Source: Clostridiales bacterium
GTDB lineage: Bacteria; Bacillota; Clostridia; Lachnospirales; WQUN01
Assembly: GCA_031289625.1 (NCBI GenBank)
Contig: JAITPB010000084.1
Location: 1 to 5,450, forward strand
Direction: 5' to 3'
DNA: 5,450 bases
The notes beneath the pieces are model-generated. The model saw only the letters and a program-made list of their open reading frames with translations, had not been told where the DNA came from and searched no databases. Within the stretch, counting starts at the first letter, position 1; each line of letters begins with the position of its first letter. Positions 1 through 5,450 of this stretch are shown one piece after another. The translations under genes were made by a program, and so were the position numbers.

Positions 1-126
1 TCTTTTATCGCTTCATTAATATCTTGTCTTGATAAATGCCTTTTATTTCATTTCTTATCCGGTTTGGCTTGCTAAAGGCATGGAAATAAATTGGTGCGGT
101 TCTCCTGCATTTCCAAAAATCAAATA
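1..126. other. AT-rich intergenic region, no gene seen
   Basis: No convincing reading frame was found on either strand; the short frames present are broken by stops and have no ribosome binding site. Several short inverted repeats are visible: ATGCCTTT at 36-43 matches 74-81, TTTATTTC at 42-49 matches 83-90, and TGGAAAT at 81-87 matches 109-115. The first two cross each other rather than nest, so they do not form one simple hairpin, and in sequence this AT-rich they may be chance. No uridine-tailed terminator for a gene to the left is clear. Confidence 0.5.
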
Positions 127-155
127 TTGACATATTACTGCATTTGGTTTAAAAT
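127..155 (+). promoter_or_regulatory. Sigma-A type promoter of the SH3b protein gene
   Basis: TTGACA at 127-132 is a perfect -35 box. TAAAAT at 150-155 is a five-of-six match to the -10 box. The spacer is exactly 17 bases. Transcription would start near 162, leaving a leader of about 36 bases that includes the GA tract. Inferred from sequence only, but the match is strong. Confidence 0.8.
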
Positions 156-168
156 AAACTTAAAAAAC

Positions 169-187
169 GAGAGAGAGAGAGAGGAAG
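169..187 (+). repeat. (GA)7 tract running into the Shine-Dalgarno sequence
   Basis: Seven GA units occupy 169-182 and continue directly into GGAAG at 183-187. The only purine-rich ribosome binding site ahead of the ATG at 198 is the end of this tract (GAGAGG, then AAG), about 11 bases from the start codon, which is slightly long. Because the repeat lies upstream of or inside the binding site, slipped-strand changes in unit number would alter the leader length and the purine tract rather than the reading frame. That consequence is inference. Confidence 0.7.
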
Positions 188-197
188 TTCTCAGAGT

Positions 198-929
198 ATG
201 GCGTCTAAACGCTTTAGGAGATTCTGTGGGATAGTAACGGTTCTTTGCGTCATGACCGGCGTAAACTCAGCCAGCCGGGTTTACGCGGATGAGATGCAGG
301 CGGCCAGCGGATGGAAAAACATTGTGAAGTATACCAATACGCGCGTCAAGTTTAGAACGGGCCCCAGTACAGATGATGAAGTTCTGCAAATAGTAGACAG
401 AGGCGCCTCTGTGGAATTCAAATCGGACAACAGCACTTTAAACGGCTGGAGTCTCGTGGTTTTTGAGGGTGTAAGGGGATATATAAAGAGCGAATTTTTG
501 GGCTGGGAAGAACCGCCTGTTCAAGTGGTGGAGCTGCTGGAATGGAGTCAGGTTAAGCCGACGTTTACCACTGGCGTTCCGGTGGAAGTGTACGACGTCC
601 GCACAGGCCTCGTCTATTATGTAAAAAGTTTTTCCAATGGTATGCACGCTGATGTAGAGCCTGCGACGAAAGAAGACACCGCCATCATGAAACAAACCTA
701 TAACAATCGTTGGGCTTGGGACGGACGCCCGGTTTGGGTTACTATCAACGGACGTACGATTGCGGCCGCCATCAATGGAATGCCGCATGGCGGCGGCGTC
801 AACGCCACTAATGACATGGCGGGGCAAGTCTGCTTGCACTTTAAAGGAAGCGCGGTACATAATGGCAACACCTCCTATCAGCGTGAATTGCAGGTAGTGG
901 TTATGGAAGCCTGGAACGCGAAAGAATAG
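198..929 (+). CDS. Exported SH3b-domain protein with C-terminal domain of unknown function
   Basis: Predicted 243-residue exported protein. Residues 1-30 look like a signal peptide: a basic start (KRFRR, 4-8), a hydrophobic core (about 9-22) and a likely cleavage site after V-Y-A at 28-30. Residues about 38-102 form a bacterial SH3 domain, with the typical R-TGPST turn and a GYIKSEFLG end; such domains usually bind peptidoglycan or cell-wall peptides. Residues about 110-243 resemble a domain I recall following SH3 repeats in exported clostridial proteins, with H150-A-D-x-E154, M195-P-H197 and C212-L-H214-F-x-G-S-x-x-H221. The conserved His, Asp, Glu and Cys suggest a metal site or an enzyme, but no function is assigned. 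The CxHF...GS..H end loosely recalls the catalytic end of L,D-transpeptidases, without their standard SHGxxN motif. The start is supported by the signal peptide and the upstream purine tract. It has its own promoter and appears to be a single-gene unit; no terminator is clear after the TAG. Confidence 0.85.
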   Translation: MASKRFRRFCGIVTVLCVMTGVNSASRVYADEMQAASGWKNIVKYTNTRVKFRTGPSTDDEVLQIVDRGASVEFKSDNSTLNGWSLVVFEGVRGYIKSEFLGWEEPPVQVVELLEWSQVKPTFTTGVPVEVYDVRTGLVYYVKSFSNGMHADVEPATKEDTAIMKQTYNNRWAWDGRPVWVTINGRTIAAAINGMPHGGGVNATNDMAGQVCLHFKGSAVHNGNTSYQRELQVVVMEAWNAKE

Positions 930-949
930 AACGGCGCACGGAAAAAGGA

Positions 950-979
950 TTGACAGGACGCGAGCGTGGATGCTATACT
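950..979 (+). promoter_or_regulatory. Promoter of the T-box leader and leuA
   Basis: TTGACA at 950-955 is a perfect -35 box and TATACT at 974-979 is a close -10 box, with an 18-base spacer. TG at 971-972, one base before the -10 box, makes it an extended -10 promoter as well. Transcription would start near 986, just before the first conserved T-box leader elements. A strong constitutive promoter fits a gene controlled by attenuation. Confidence 0.85.
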
Positions 980-1238
980 CGTGCTTGGATAACGCTGAGA
1001 AAAGGAACAGTACGTTTTCGGAAGATTACAGAGAGCCGTTGAGGACGCCGCTGCGTCCTGTTGCTGTGAAACGGTATCCGACGAAAACCGAACTCACCTT
1101 GGAGCGGCTGGCTGAATGAGATATTGGGAGGCAGTTTACAAGCCGAACCAGTCTCGGTAGGCGCAGACGGGAGTCCGCCGATAAAAGGATAGGATATACA
1201 ATTGTATCCGTAAAGTGTATTCCCTTGTGGAATGAATT

Positions 1239-1269
1239 AGAGTGGTACCGCGAAAAACCTTTCGCCTCT
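1239..1269 (+). promoter_or_regulatory. T-box antiterminator
   Basis: The T-box core reads AGAGTGGTACCGCG at 1239-1252. AGAG (1239-1242) pairs with CTCT (1266-1269), and GCG (1250-1252) pairs with CGC (1263-1265). Between them is the seven-base bulge TGGTACC (1243-1249) that contacts the tRNA 3' end. The common consensus has AGGG at the start; here the changed base is matched by a complementary change in the partner strand. This structure uses bases 1256-1269 that the terminator also needs, so the two exclude each other. Confidence 0.88.
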
Positions 1270-1294
1270 TGGATAAGAGATGAAAGGTTTTTTT
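1253..1294 (+). terminator. Intrinsic terminator of the T-box leader
   Basis: AAAAACCTTTC at 1253-1263 pairs over 11 bases with GAAAGGTTTTT at 1282-1292. An inner helix pairs CTCTT (1266-1270) with AAGAG (1275-1279) around a GGAT loop. Seven T residues at 1288-1294 complete it. It ends transcription when tRNA-Leu is charged, and it is disrupted by formation of the antiterminator. Confidence 0.92.
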
Positions 1295-1316
1295 GATTGT
1301 CTTTTATTCTTATGCT

Positions 1317-1323
1317 AAAGGAG
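1317..1323 (+). promoter_or_regulatory. Ribosome binding site deciding the leuA start
   Basis: AAAGGAG lies 8 bases before the ATG at 1332. It rules out the longer in-frame TTG start at 1293, which sits inside the terminator's T run and has no binding site. Confidence 0.88.
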
Positions 1324-1331
1324 TGACGATC

Positions 1332-2975
1332 ATGAATCATCAAAAATACCGTCCGTTTCCCCCGCTGATGGTGACAAACCGCGAATGGCCCTCACGGAAA
1401 ATCACGCACGCGCCGGTTTGGTGCAGCGTAGACTTGCGGGACGGCAACCAGGCGCTGGAAACGCCTATGAACCTCACGCAGAAACTGGATTTTTTTCGCC
1501 TTTTAACCAAAATCGGCTTCCGGGAAATCGAGATTGGTTTTCCCGCCGCGTCTGATACGGAATACCGCTTTACGCGCGCTTTAATAGAAGGCGGCCTGAT
1601 ACCGGACGGCGTCGTCGTTCAGGCGCTGACGCAATCTCGGGAACATATTATCCGGAGGACTTTTGAGGCGTTGGACGGCGCGAAAAAAGCCGTTGTGCAT
1701 CTTTACAATTCCACATCTGTTTTACAGCGCGACGTGGTTTTTAATAAGCCGAAAGAGGACATCACCCGGCTGGCGGTGGAAGGCGCCGCGCTTGTCCGCC
1801 GCCTCGCGGAACAATATGGGCGGGAACGGTTTATCTTTGAATACTCGCCGGAAAGTTTTACCGGCACCGAAATGGATTATGCGCTGGAAATCTGCGGAGC
1901 CGTACTGGATGTCTGGGAACCGGCGCCGGATCGGAAAGTCATCATCAATCTGCCGTCCACGGTGGAGATGGCCACGCCCAATGTTTATGCCGATCAAATA
2001 GAAACCATTTGCAAACGTATCCGTCGCCGAGACAGCGTCATCATCAGCCTGCACGCGCACAACGATCGTGGCACGGCTATCGCCGCTACAGAGCTGGCGT
2101 TGATGGCTGGAGCGGAGCGTGTGGAAGGCACGCTGTTTGGCAACGGGGAACGGACGGGCAATGCCGATATCCTCACGCTGGCGATGAACCTGTATTCGCA
2201 GGGCATCGATCCAGAGTTAGATTTTTCTCACCTGGACGATATTGTGGCGGTTTACGAAAAGTCCACGAATCTGTTCGTACACCCGCGGCATCCTTACGCG
2301 GGTTCGTTGGTGTACACCGCGTTTTCCGGATCTCATCAGGACGCCATCAACAAAGGCATGGTTAAAATGAAAGAACATCCGGATCGCTGGGAAGTGCCGT
2401 ATCTGCCCATCGATCCGAAAGACGTGGGACGCGGTTATGACCCTATCATCCGGATCAACAGCCAATCCGGCAAAGGTGGAGTCGCCTTTATTTTGGAACA
2501 GCATTTCGGCGTTCAAATGCCGCAGAGTATGTGTCAGCATTTCGGCGCCGTCGTAACGCAAATTTCAGATGAATCTGGCGAAGAACTGCCGCCGGAAGAG
2601 ATTTATCGGATTTTTGAGAAGGAATATGTAAACATAGAATCGCCTGTCCGTCTGATCCGGTACAACGAAATCACCAACGGCGAGACGGAAGTGGAGGCGC
2701 GGCTGGCGTTTCGCGGCGTGGAAAAAATCGTGCGCGGAGAAGGCGGCGGTATTTTAGACGCGTTTTGCAAAGCGCTGCGGGCGGAATGGCAATTGGATTT
2801 TGAAATCATTCAGTACAGTGAGCATTCATTGGAATACAGCTCCCGATCCCGCGCCATCACTTATGTAGAATTAAGCGACGCGAGCGGGCGGAAGCTGTAC
2901 GGCGCCGGCGTCAGCGGCAGCATCAGCAAATCCTCGCTGCGGGCCGTGATCAGCGCCTTTAATAAAATATTATGA
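1332..2975 (+). CDS. leuA: 2-isopropylmalate synthase, long (LeuA2) type
   Basis: Catalyses the first committed step of leucine synthesis in the cytoplasm: acetyl-CoA plus 2-oxoisovalerate gives 2-isopropylmalate. The 547-residue protein matches the long type best known from actinobacteria and yeast, which opens with a YRPF segment and a W-C-S-V-D-L-R-D-G-N-Q-A-L motif (here Y6-F9 and W30-L42). D37 would be a metal ligand; H241 and H243 in the HAHND motif (241-245) are the other ligands of the divalent cation. GNGERTGN follows, as expected for a HMGL-like TIM barrel. R374-INSQSGKGG-383 belongs to the linker subdomain. Residues about 437-547 form the LeuA allosteric domain, where leucine feedback normally acts; GEGGGILDA at 469-477 is its conserved glycine-rich turn. 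Expression is controlled by the leucine T-box leader just upstream. No other leu or ilv gene is in the window, so it may be a stand-alone copy. Its end overlaps the convergent regulator gene by six bases. Confidence 0.96.
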   Translation: MNHQKYRPFPPLMVTNREWPSRKITHAPVWCSVDLRDGNQALETPMNLTQKLDFFRLLTKIGFREIEIGFPAASDTEYRFTRALIEGGLIPDGVVVQALTQSREHIIRRTFEALDGAKKAVVHLYNSTSVLQRDVVFNKPKEDITRLAVEGAALVRRLAEQYGRERFIFEYSPESFTGTEMDYALEICGAVLDVWEPAPDRKVIINLPSTVEMATPNVYADQIETICKRIRRRDSVIISLHAHNDRGTAIAATELALMAGAERVEGTLFGNGERTGNADILTLAMNLYSQGIDPELDFSHLDDIVAVYEKSTNLFVHPRHPYAGSLVYTAFSGSHQDAINKGMVKMKEHPDRWEVPYLPIDPKDVGRGYDPIIRINSQSGKGGVAFILEQHFGVQMPQSMCQHFGAVVTQISDESGEELPPEEIYRIFEKEYVNIESPVRLIRYNEITNGETEVEARLAFRGVEKIVRGEGGGILDAFCKALRAEWQLDFEIIQYSEHSLEYSSRSRAITYVELSDASGRKLYGAGVSGSISKSSLRAVISAFNKIL

Positions 2976-4625
2976 AGACAGCGCGTCTGTTATTTCGTAG
3001 CGCAGCGCGGAAACCTGGCTGCTGAACGCGCCGTACTGCGCGCGGTAATCGCTGGTGTCCACGCCTTCATATTGCTTGAACACGCCGCGGAAATGCCGCC
3101 CATCGCCATAGCCGACTTTGACGGCCACCATATCGTCGTTGGCGCCTGTTTCCCGCATGAGGCGCTTGGCTTCGTCCAGACGGACGCGGATCGCGTACTC
3201 CAATAAAGGTTTTTCTTCTTTTTTCTGAAAAAGCCCGCTGAGATATTCCGGCGTCGTGTTCAGCGCCTTGGCGATTTTCGGCAAGGAAAATGTTTCATAA
3301 TAATGCTCGCGGCAGTATTGTTTGGCCGCTTCGATCAGATCGGCGTTGATTTTATCATGGTGTTCCGCAATAAACTGGCAGAAATTTTTCAGCGAATTAT
3401 CCAGATATCGAAACGCTTCGTCAATATCATCCAGTTCCAGAACGCCTTTAGAAGAAAAAAACGTGGTGAATTGAGACTGAATGGGAATATTCTGCTCGCT
3501 GACATACCGGCTGATGGAGATCAGAATGTTCATGACCAGCTTGGAAAGCAGTTTATCCGGCAGCGGCGCACAGGCGCGCAGCGCGTCAAAAATTTCCTGC
3601 AAAAGCACGCGGCAGTACGCGTACTCGCCGACCACAGCAGTGGAGACCAGCCGCGCCTCTTTTTCAAATGGATAGTGGTAGGTGATAATATTGGAGGGTT
3701 CCATAAAATGGATGGGTATCACCATGTTTTCCCCTACATGAAACCGATACCGCAGGGCGGATTCCGCTTCGCGGTAAGAGATGGAAATATCCTGCGCGTT
3801 TTCCACCGTCCGCCCGACGCCGATGGTCACATGGATCCGCGCGCGGTTCGATATGCTGTTCCTCAGCGTTTCGCACAGAGAGAGCGTTTTGTCCAGATCT
3901 TCCACACCGCCTAAAAGCGCGGCCACCAGGTTAAAGTCCAGAATCGTAGTTTCTACCGGATAATCTTTGAGGCTGTCCCGCGCCAGCAAAGCGATTTTAT
4001 AACTGAGCAGGTGTTTTTCCATTTCCGAGAGCGTCAGCAGGATTTTTTTAAAATGCCCCACGCGCAGGAGAAGTACAGTAAAGCCTTTGTTATAGCGCAT
4101 GTTAAAATATTCAAACGAATTATAGATTTCCGTTTCGTTCCGGATGCGTCCGAACAGCAGATTTTTCAGAAAAAGATCCTGAAAGACATACATCCGTTCC
4201 TGATAGCCTTCTTCCGCCCGCCGCGTTTCTATTTTGAGCTGATCGGATTTTTCAAAATGCGCCGCGGCTGTATGCAGACAGCGCGACAGATCGGCTGGCC
4301 GGATGGGGCGGTACATCGTTTCCAGCACGCCAAAGCTTTTGCTTCGTTTCATATACTCGGCGTCATTGTATGAACCGTATAAAATAAAACGCGTCTCCGG
4401 AAAAATTTCGTGAATACTGCGCAGGGTAATATAACCCGCCGCGCCAAAAAAACGAATGTCCGCGATGATCAATTCCACTTGGGTCTCTTTGAGCAAAGCC
4501 ATGATGTCTTTGGCGGGATCTGCAATTGCGTTGACTACGCGCAAATCGGGCATATTGTTTTTGATGTACGTCCGTATGTTTTTAACGTTGTCCGCGTCTC
4601 TATCGGCCAAAAAAACATGAATCAT
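2970..4625 (-). CDS. YesN-type AraC-family response regulator with degenerate receiver domain
   Basis: Predicted 551-residue cytoplasmic DNA-binding regulator. Residues 1-115 form a receiver domain: D8 is one acidic-pocket residue and D56 (I-A-D-I-R) the likely phosphate acceptor. The neighbouring acidic position is R9, the usual Thr/Ser position is Y83, and the usual conserved Lys is R106 in M-Y-R-P-I, so phosphorylation signalling may be altered. A probable coiled-coil linker covers about 115-145, followed by the F-x-x-x-L-L-F-G segment usual in YesN proteins. The middle region (about 150-345) has the degenerate cyclase-like fold seen in this family, with IGVG at 268-271 and SYREAESALRYRF near 283-295. 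Residues 430-532 are the two-helix-turn-helix AraC domain, with a canonical G-Y-x-D-x-R-x-F-x-x-V-F-K stretch at 505-517. Relatives usually sit beside a YesM-type sensor kinase and control sugar uptake; no kinase is seen here. GGGGAGGGG just before the ATG fixes the start and excludes an upstream in-frame ATG at 4703. Confidence 0.92.
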   Translation of the reverse strand: MIHVFLADRDADNVKNIRTYIKNNMPDLRVVNAIADPAKDIMALLKETQVELIIADIRFFGAAGYITLRSIHEIFPETRFILYGSYNDAEYMKRSKSFGVLETMYRPIRPADLSRCLHTAAAHFEKSDQLKIETRRAEEGYQERMYVFQDLFLKNLLFGRIRNETEIYNSFEYFNMRYNKGFTVLLLRVGHFKKILLTLSEMEKHLLSYKIALLARDSLKDYPVETTILDFNLVAALLGGVEDLDKTLSLCETLRNSISNRARIHVTIGVGRTVENAQDISISYREAESALRYRFHVGENMVIPIHFMEPSNIITYHYPFEKEARLVSTAVVGEYAYCRVLLQEIFDALRACAPLPDKLLSKLVMNILISISRYVSEQNIPIQSQFTTFFSSKGVLELDDIDEAFRYLDNSLKNFCQFIAEHHDKINADLIEAAKQYCREHYYETFSLPKIAKALNTTPEYLSGLFQKKEEKPLLEYAIRVRLDEAKRLMRETGANDDMVAVKVGYGDGRHFRGVFKQYEGVDTSDYRAQYGAFSSQVSALRYEITDALSS

Positions 4626-4646
4626 ATAAATCCCCTCCCCTCGCGT

Positions 4647-4682
4647 ATAGTATTTGCCGTTTGCGGTATGATTATTTGCGGT
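4647..4682 (-). promoter_or_regulatory. Candidate promoter with repeated regulator boxes
   Basis: Read on the minus strand, ACCGCAAA occurs at 4682-4675 and again at 4667-4660, 15 bases apart, and a close variant ACGGCAAA follows at 4660-4653. Immediately downstream is TACTAT (4652-4647), a four-of-six -10 match. No good -35 box is present; the repeats occupy that position. Tandem boxes beside a weak -10 are the arrangement expected for an activator-dependent promoter, and AraC proteins bind direct repeats, so autoregulation is possible. A transcript start near 4640 would leave a very short leader before the ATG at 4625, which weakens the -10 call. Confidence 0.4.
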
Positions 4683-4690
4683 GGGGCGGA

Positions 4691-4709
4691 ACAGCGGCCA
4701 CACCGCTGT
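4691..4709. repeat. Short perfect inverted repeat
   Basis: ACAGCGG at 4691-4697 and CCGCTGT at 4703-4709 are perfect seven-base arms around a CCACA loop. It lies upstream of the response regulator and downstream of the TetR gene's terminator. It has no T run on either side, so it is not a terminator by itself. It could be a protein-binding site or chance. Confidence 0.45.
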
Positions 4710-4727
4710 GATGGCAGTTGAACGCCC

Positions 4728-4774
4728 AAAAGCCCGGCTTGCATTTATCCAAGCCGGGCTTTGATTTATTTTTT
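4728..4774. terminator. Strong hairpin terminator after the TetR gene
   Basis: AAAGCCCGGCTT at 4729-4740 and AAGCCGGGCTTT at 4751-4762 form a perfect 12-base stem with a 10-base loop. The stem begins three bases after the TetR stop codon at 4766-4768. On the minus strand it is followed by only four T residues; on the plus strand it is followed by a T-rich stretch to 4774. It should end TetR transcription and separate that gene from the response regulator, and it may work in both directions. Confidence 0.88.
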
Positions 4775-5359
4775 GACTGGTGCGGGCAGTCCAACCGAAC
4801 GCAAAATACTGGGAAACGAAGCCCTGAAAATCGTATGGATATATTGCGTTATCTTTTCCCAGTTACGAACAGAGCGGTCGTTAATACACTCAATCAGCAT
4901 TCCGGCGATTGCCTCTGCGTAAAACCGACATAGAAAATCCTTAAAATCTTCCGAGGCGGTTATTTGGCATTCCTTTTCAGTTTTTTCTACGACATCGCGC
5001 ACTATATCAATGAAATCCGCATAAAAGAAACCTTTCAACGCGTCCCTGCTCACCGAGTTATAAATATTTCTCAAAACGTGGTCGTTTCGCTCCACATAAT
5101 CCCGAATAAACATCATCGCTTCTTCGTAATCCACAATCAAGTCAAATTTTTTGACGATGTTGATTGCCTCTTGTTCTAACATCCACTTTAACAAGGCGTG
5201 CATATCATCAAAATGGTAATAAAAGGTCTTGCGGCTTACGCCGCAATCCTCGGCAATCTCACTCACAGTTACCTTTGAAAATGTTTTTGCCGCCAGAAAC
5301 TTTTTCAAAGATGAGCCGAGAGCTTTTTGGGTCGCGAGTGTCGTAACTTCGTGCTTCAT
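4766..5359 (-). CDS. TetR/AcrR-family transcriptional regulator
   Basis: Predicted 197-residue dimeric DNA-binding regulator. Residues about 8-55 are the TetR DNA-binding domain: T10-Q-K-A-L, then K-V-T-V-S-E-I-A (29-36), and the recognition helix region G40-V-S-R-K-T-F-Y-Y-H-F50. The segment resembles the DhaS-like and TetR_C_8 branch, in which the start T-x-x-A-L and the FYYHF-D-D motif are usual. The C-terminal ligand domain (about 56-190) is helical, with F-L-C-R-F-Y-A-E-A-I-A-G-M-L near its end, as in that branch; the ligand cannot be predicted. The start at 5359 is set by GGAGGT at 5371-5366, six bases upstream; longer frames would run through the promoter. The gene is visibly AT-richer than leuA (22 of 60 G+C at 5101-5160 against 36 of 60 at 2701-2760, hand counted). 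The target is probably itself or a gene beyond the right edge. Confidence 0.92.
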   Translation of the reverse strand: MKHEVTTLATQKALGSSLKKFLAAKTFSKVTVSEIAEDCGVSRKTFYYHFDDMHALLKWMLEQEAINIVKKFDLIVDYEEAMMFIRDYVERNDHVLRNIYNSVSRDALKGFFYADFIDIVRDVVEKTEKECQITASEDFKDFLCRFYAEAIAGMLIECINDRSVRNWEKITQYIHTIFRASFPSILRSVGLPAPVKK

Positions 5360-5378
5360 TCGGATACCTCCAATATTT

Positions 5379-5407
5379 GTTATACACCTGACCATGAAAT
5401 AAATCAA
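5379..5407 (-). promoter_or_regulatory. Candidate promoter of the TetR gene
   Basis: On the minus strand, TTGATT (5407-5402) and TATAAC (5384-5379) are separated by 17 bases and lie 20 bases upstream of the start codon. TTGACG at 5414-5409 is a better -35 match but would need a 24-base spacer. Transcription would begin near 5372, right at the ribosome binding site, so the leader would be very short or the -10 lies elsewhere. Confidence 0.45.
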
Positions 5408-5430
5408 CCGTCAAAACAGGACAAATGACC

Positions 5431-5447
5431 ATCAAATTGATTTTGAT
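5431..5447. repeat. Palindrome at the window edge, possible operator
   Basis: ATCAAATTGAT at 5431-5441 is a perfect palindrome around one base, and ATCAAA (5431-5436) is also inverted as TTTGAT at 5442-5447. TetR dimers bind palindromes near their own promoters, so this could be the operator for a divergent gene to the right. It lies upstream of the proposed -35 box, and AT-rich palindromes this short arise by chance. Confidence 0.35.
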
Positions 5448-5450
5448 CGT

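Larger units (their letters stand above)
987..1294 (+). promoter_or_regulatory. Leucine-specific T-box riboswitch leader
   Basis: A complete T-box leader that senses uncharged tRNA. Stem I elements seen in order: AGTAC at 1009-1013 (loop E side of the specifier loop), GTTTTCGGA at about 1013-1021 pairing with a bulged TCCGACGAAAAC, AGAGAG at 1030-1035, and GCTGTGA at 1063-1069. The distal arm also has a seven-base hairpin, AGGACGC with GCGTCCT, around CGCT. The 3' side of the specifier loop reads GAACTCACC; the codon CTC at 1093-1095, followed by A, specifies leucine. The T-box core lies at 1239-1252, and its TGGT (1243-1246) would pair with a tRNA acceptor end whose discriminator base is A, as in tRNA-Leu. 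A perfect 12-base palindrome, ATACAATTGTAT, lies at 1196-1207 in the linker. The leucine call is also supported by the downstream leuA gene. The 5' boundary is estimated from the promoter. Confidence 0.93.

Noticed and set aside
36..90. Inverted repeats in the left intergenic region as a mobile-element end or structured RNA
   Set aside because: The arms are short and AT-rich, they cross each other, and no transposase, target duplication or RNA family motif is nearby.
438..860. Minus-strand frame opposite the SH3b gene
   Set aside because: It is a shadow of the coding strand, with no start signal and an unlikely composition rich in Arg and His.
1293..1331. Longer leuA start at TTG 1293
   Set aside because: It begins inside the terminator T run, and a good ribosome binding site precedes the ATG at 1332.
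1026..1343. Minus-strand open frame across the T-box leader
   Set aside because: It lies wholly over the riboswitch and the leuA start, has no binding site, and encodes no recognisable protein.
2976..2990. Possible small hairpin AGAC...GTCT just after leuA as a terminator
   Set aside because: The stem is only four bases with no T run, and it lies within the regulator's coding sequence.
3303..3914. Plus-strand 203-codon frame inside the response regulator
   Set aside because: It is antisense to a well-supported gene and its translation shows no domain.
4626..4703. N-terminal extension of the response regulator to ATG 4703
   Set aside because: The extension would cross the repeat boxes and the strong GGGGAGGGG site, and the receiver domain begins exactly at the ATG at 4625.

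Overview
The window looks like ordinary chromosome from a low-to-middle GC member of the Bacillota, probably Clostridia or a close relative. The signs are strong Shine-Dalgarno sequences, sigma-A type -35/-10 boxes, a T-box leader ahead of an amino-acid biosynthesis gene, a YesN-type AraC response regulator, and an SH3b-domain exported protein of a kind common in Clostridia. I cannot name a genus. No mobile element, CRISPR array, tRNA or rRNA was seen.

Layout, left to right. 1-197: AT-rich intergenic DNA with a near-consensus promoter and a (GA)7 tract running into a ribosome binding site. 198-929 (+): an exported SH3b protein with a conserved C-terminal domain of unknown function. 930-1331: a second strong promoter and a complete T-box leader with a leucine specifier codon, antiterminator and terminator. 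1332-2975 (+): leuA, 2-isopropylmalate synthase of the long type. 2970-4625 (-): an AraC-family response regulator whose stop codon overlaps the end of leuA by 6 bases, tail to tail. 4626-4765: its upstream region, with repeated TTTGCGGT-like boxes, a short inverted repeat and a strong hairpin terminator. 4766-5359 (-): a TetR-family regulator. 5360-5450: its promoter and a palindrome at the window edge.

How the genes relate. The clearest logic is at leuA: when leucine is short, uncharged tRNA-Leu should pair with the CUC specifier and the UGGU bulge, favour the antiterminator and let leuA be transcribed. The other three genes show no obvious functional link to leuA or to one another. The two regulators lie in the same direction but are separated by a terminator, so they are probably separate transcripts. 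The response regulator has no sensor kinase in the window, and its receiver domain has lost several conserved residues. The SH3b protein is probably its own unit.

I did not find a clearly new system. The points most worth a second look are the degenerate receiver domain, the conserved His/Cys pattern in the SH3b protein's C-terminal domain, the GA repeat at that gene's ribosome binding site, and the repeat boxes upstream of the response regulator.
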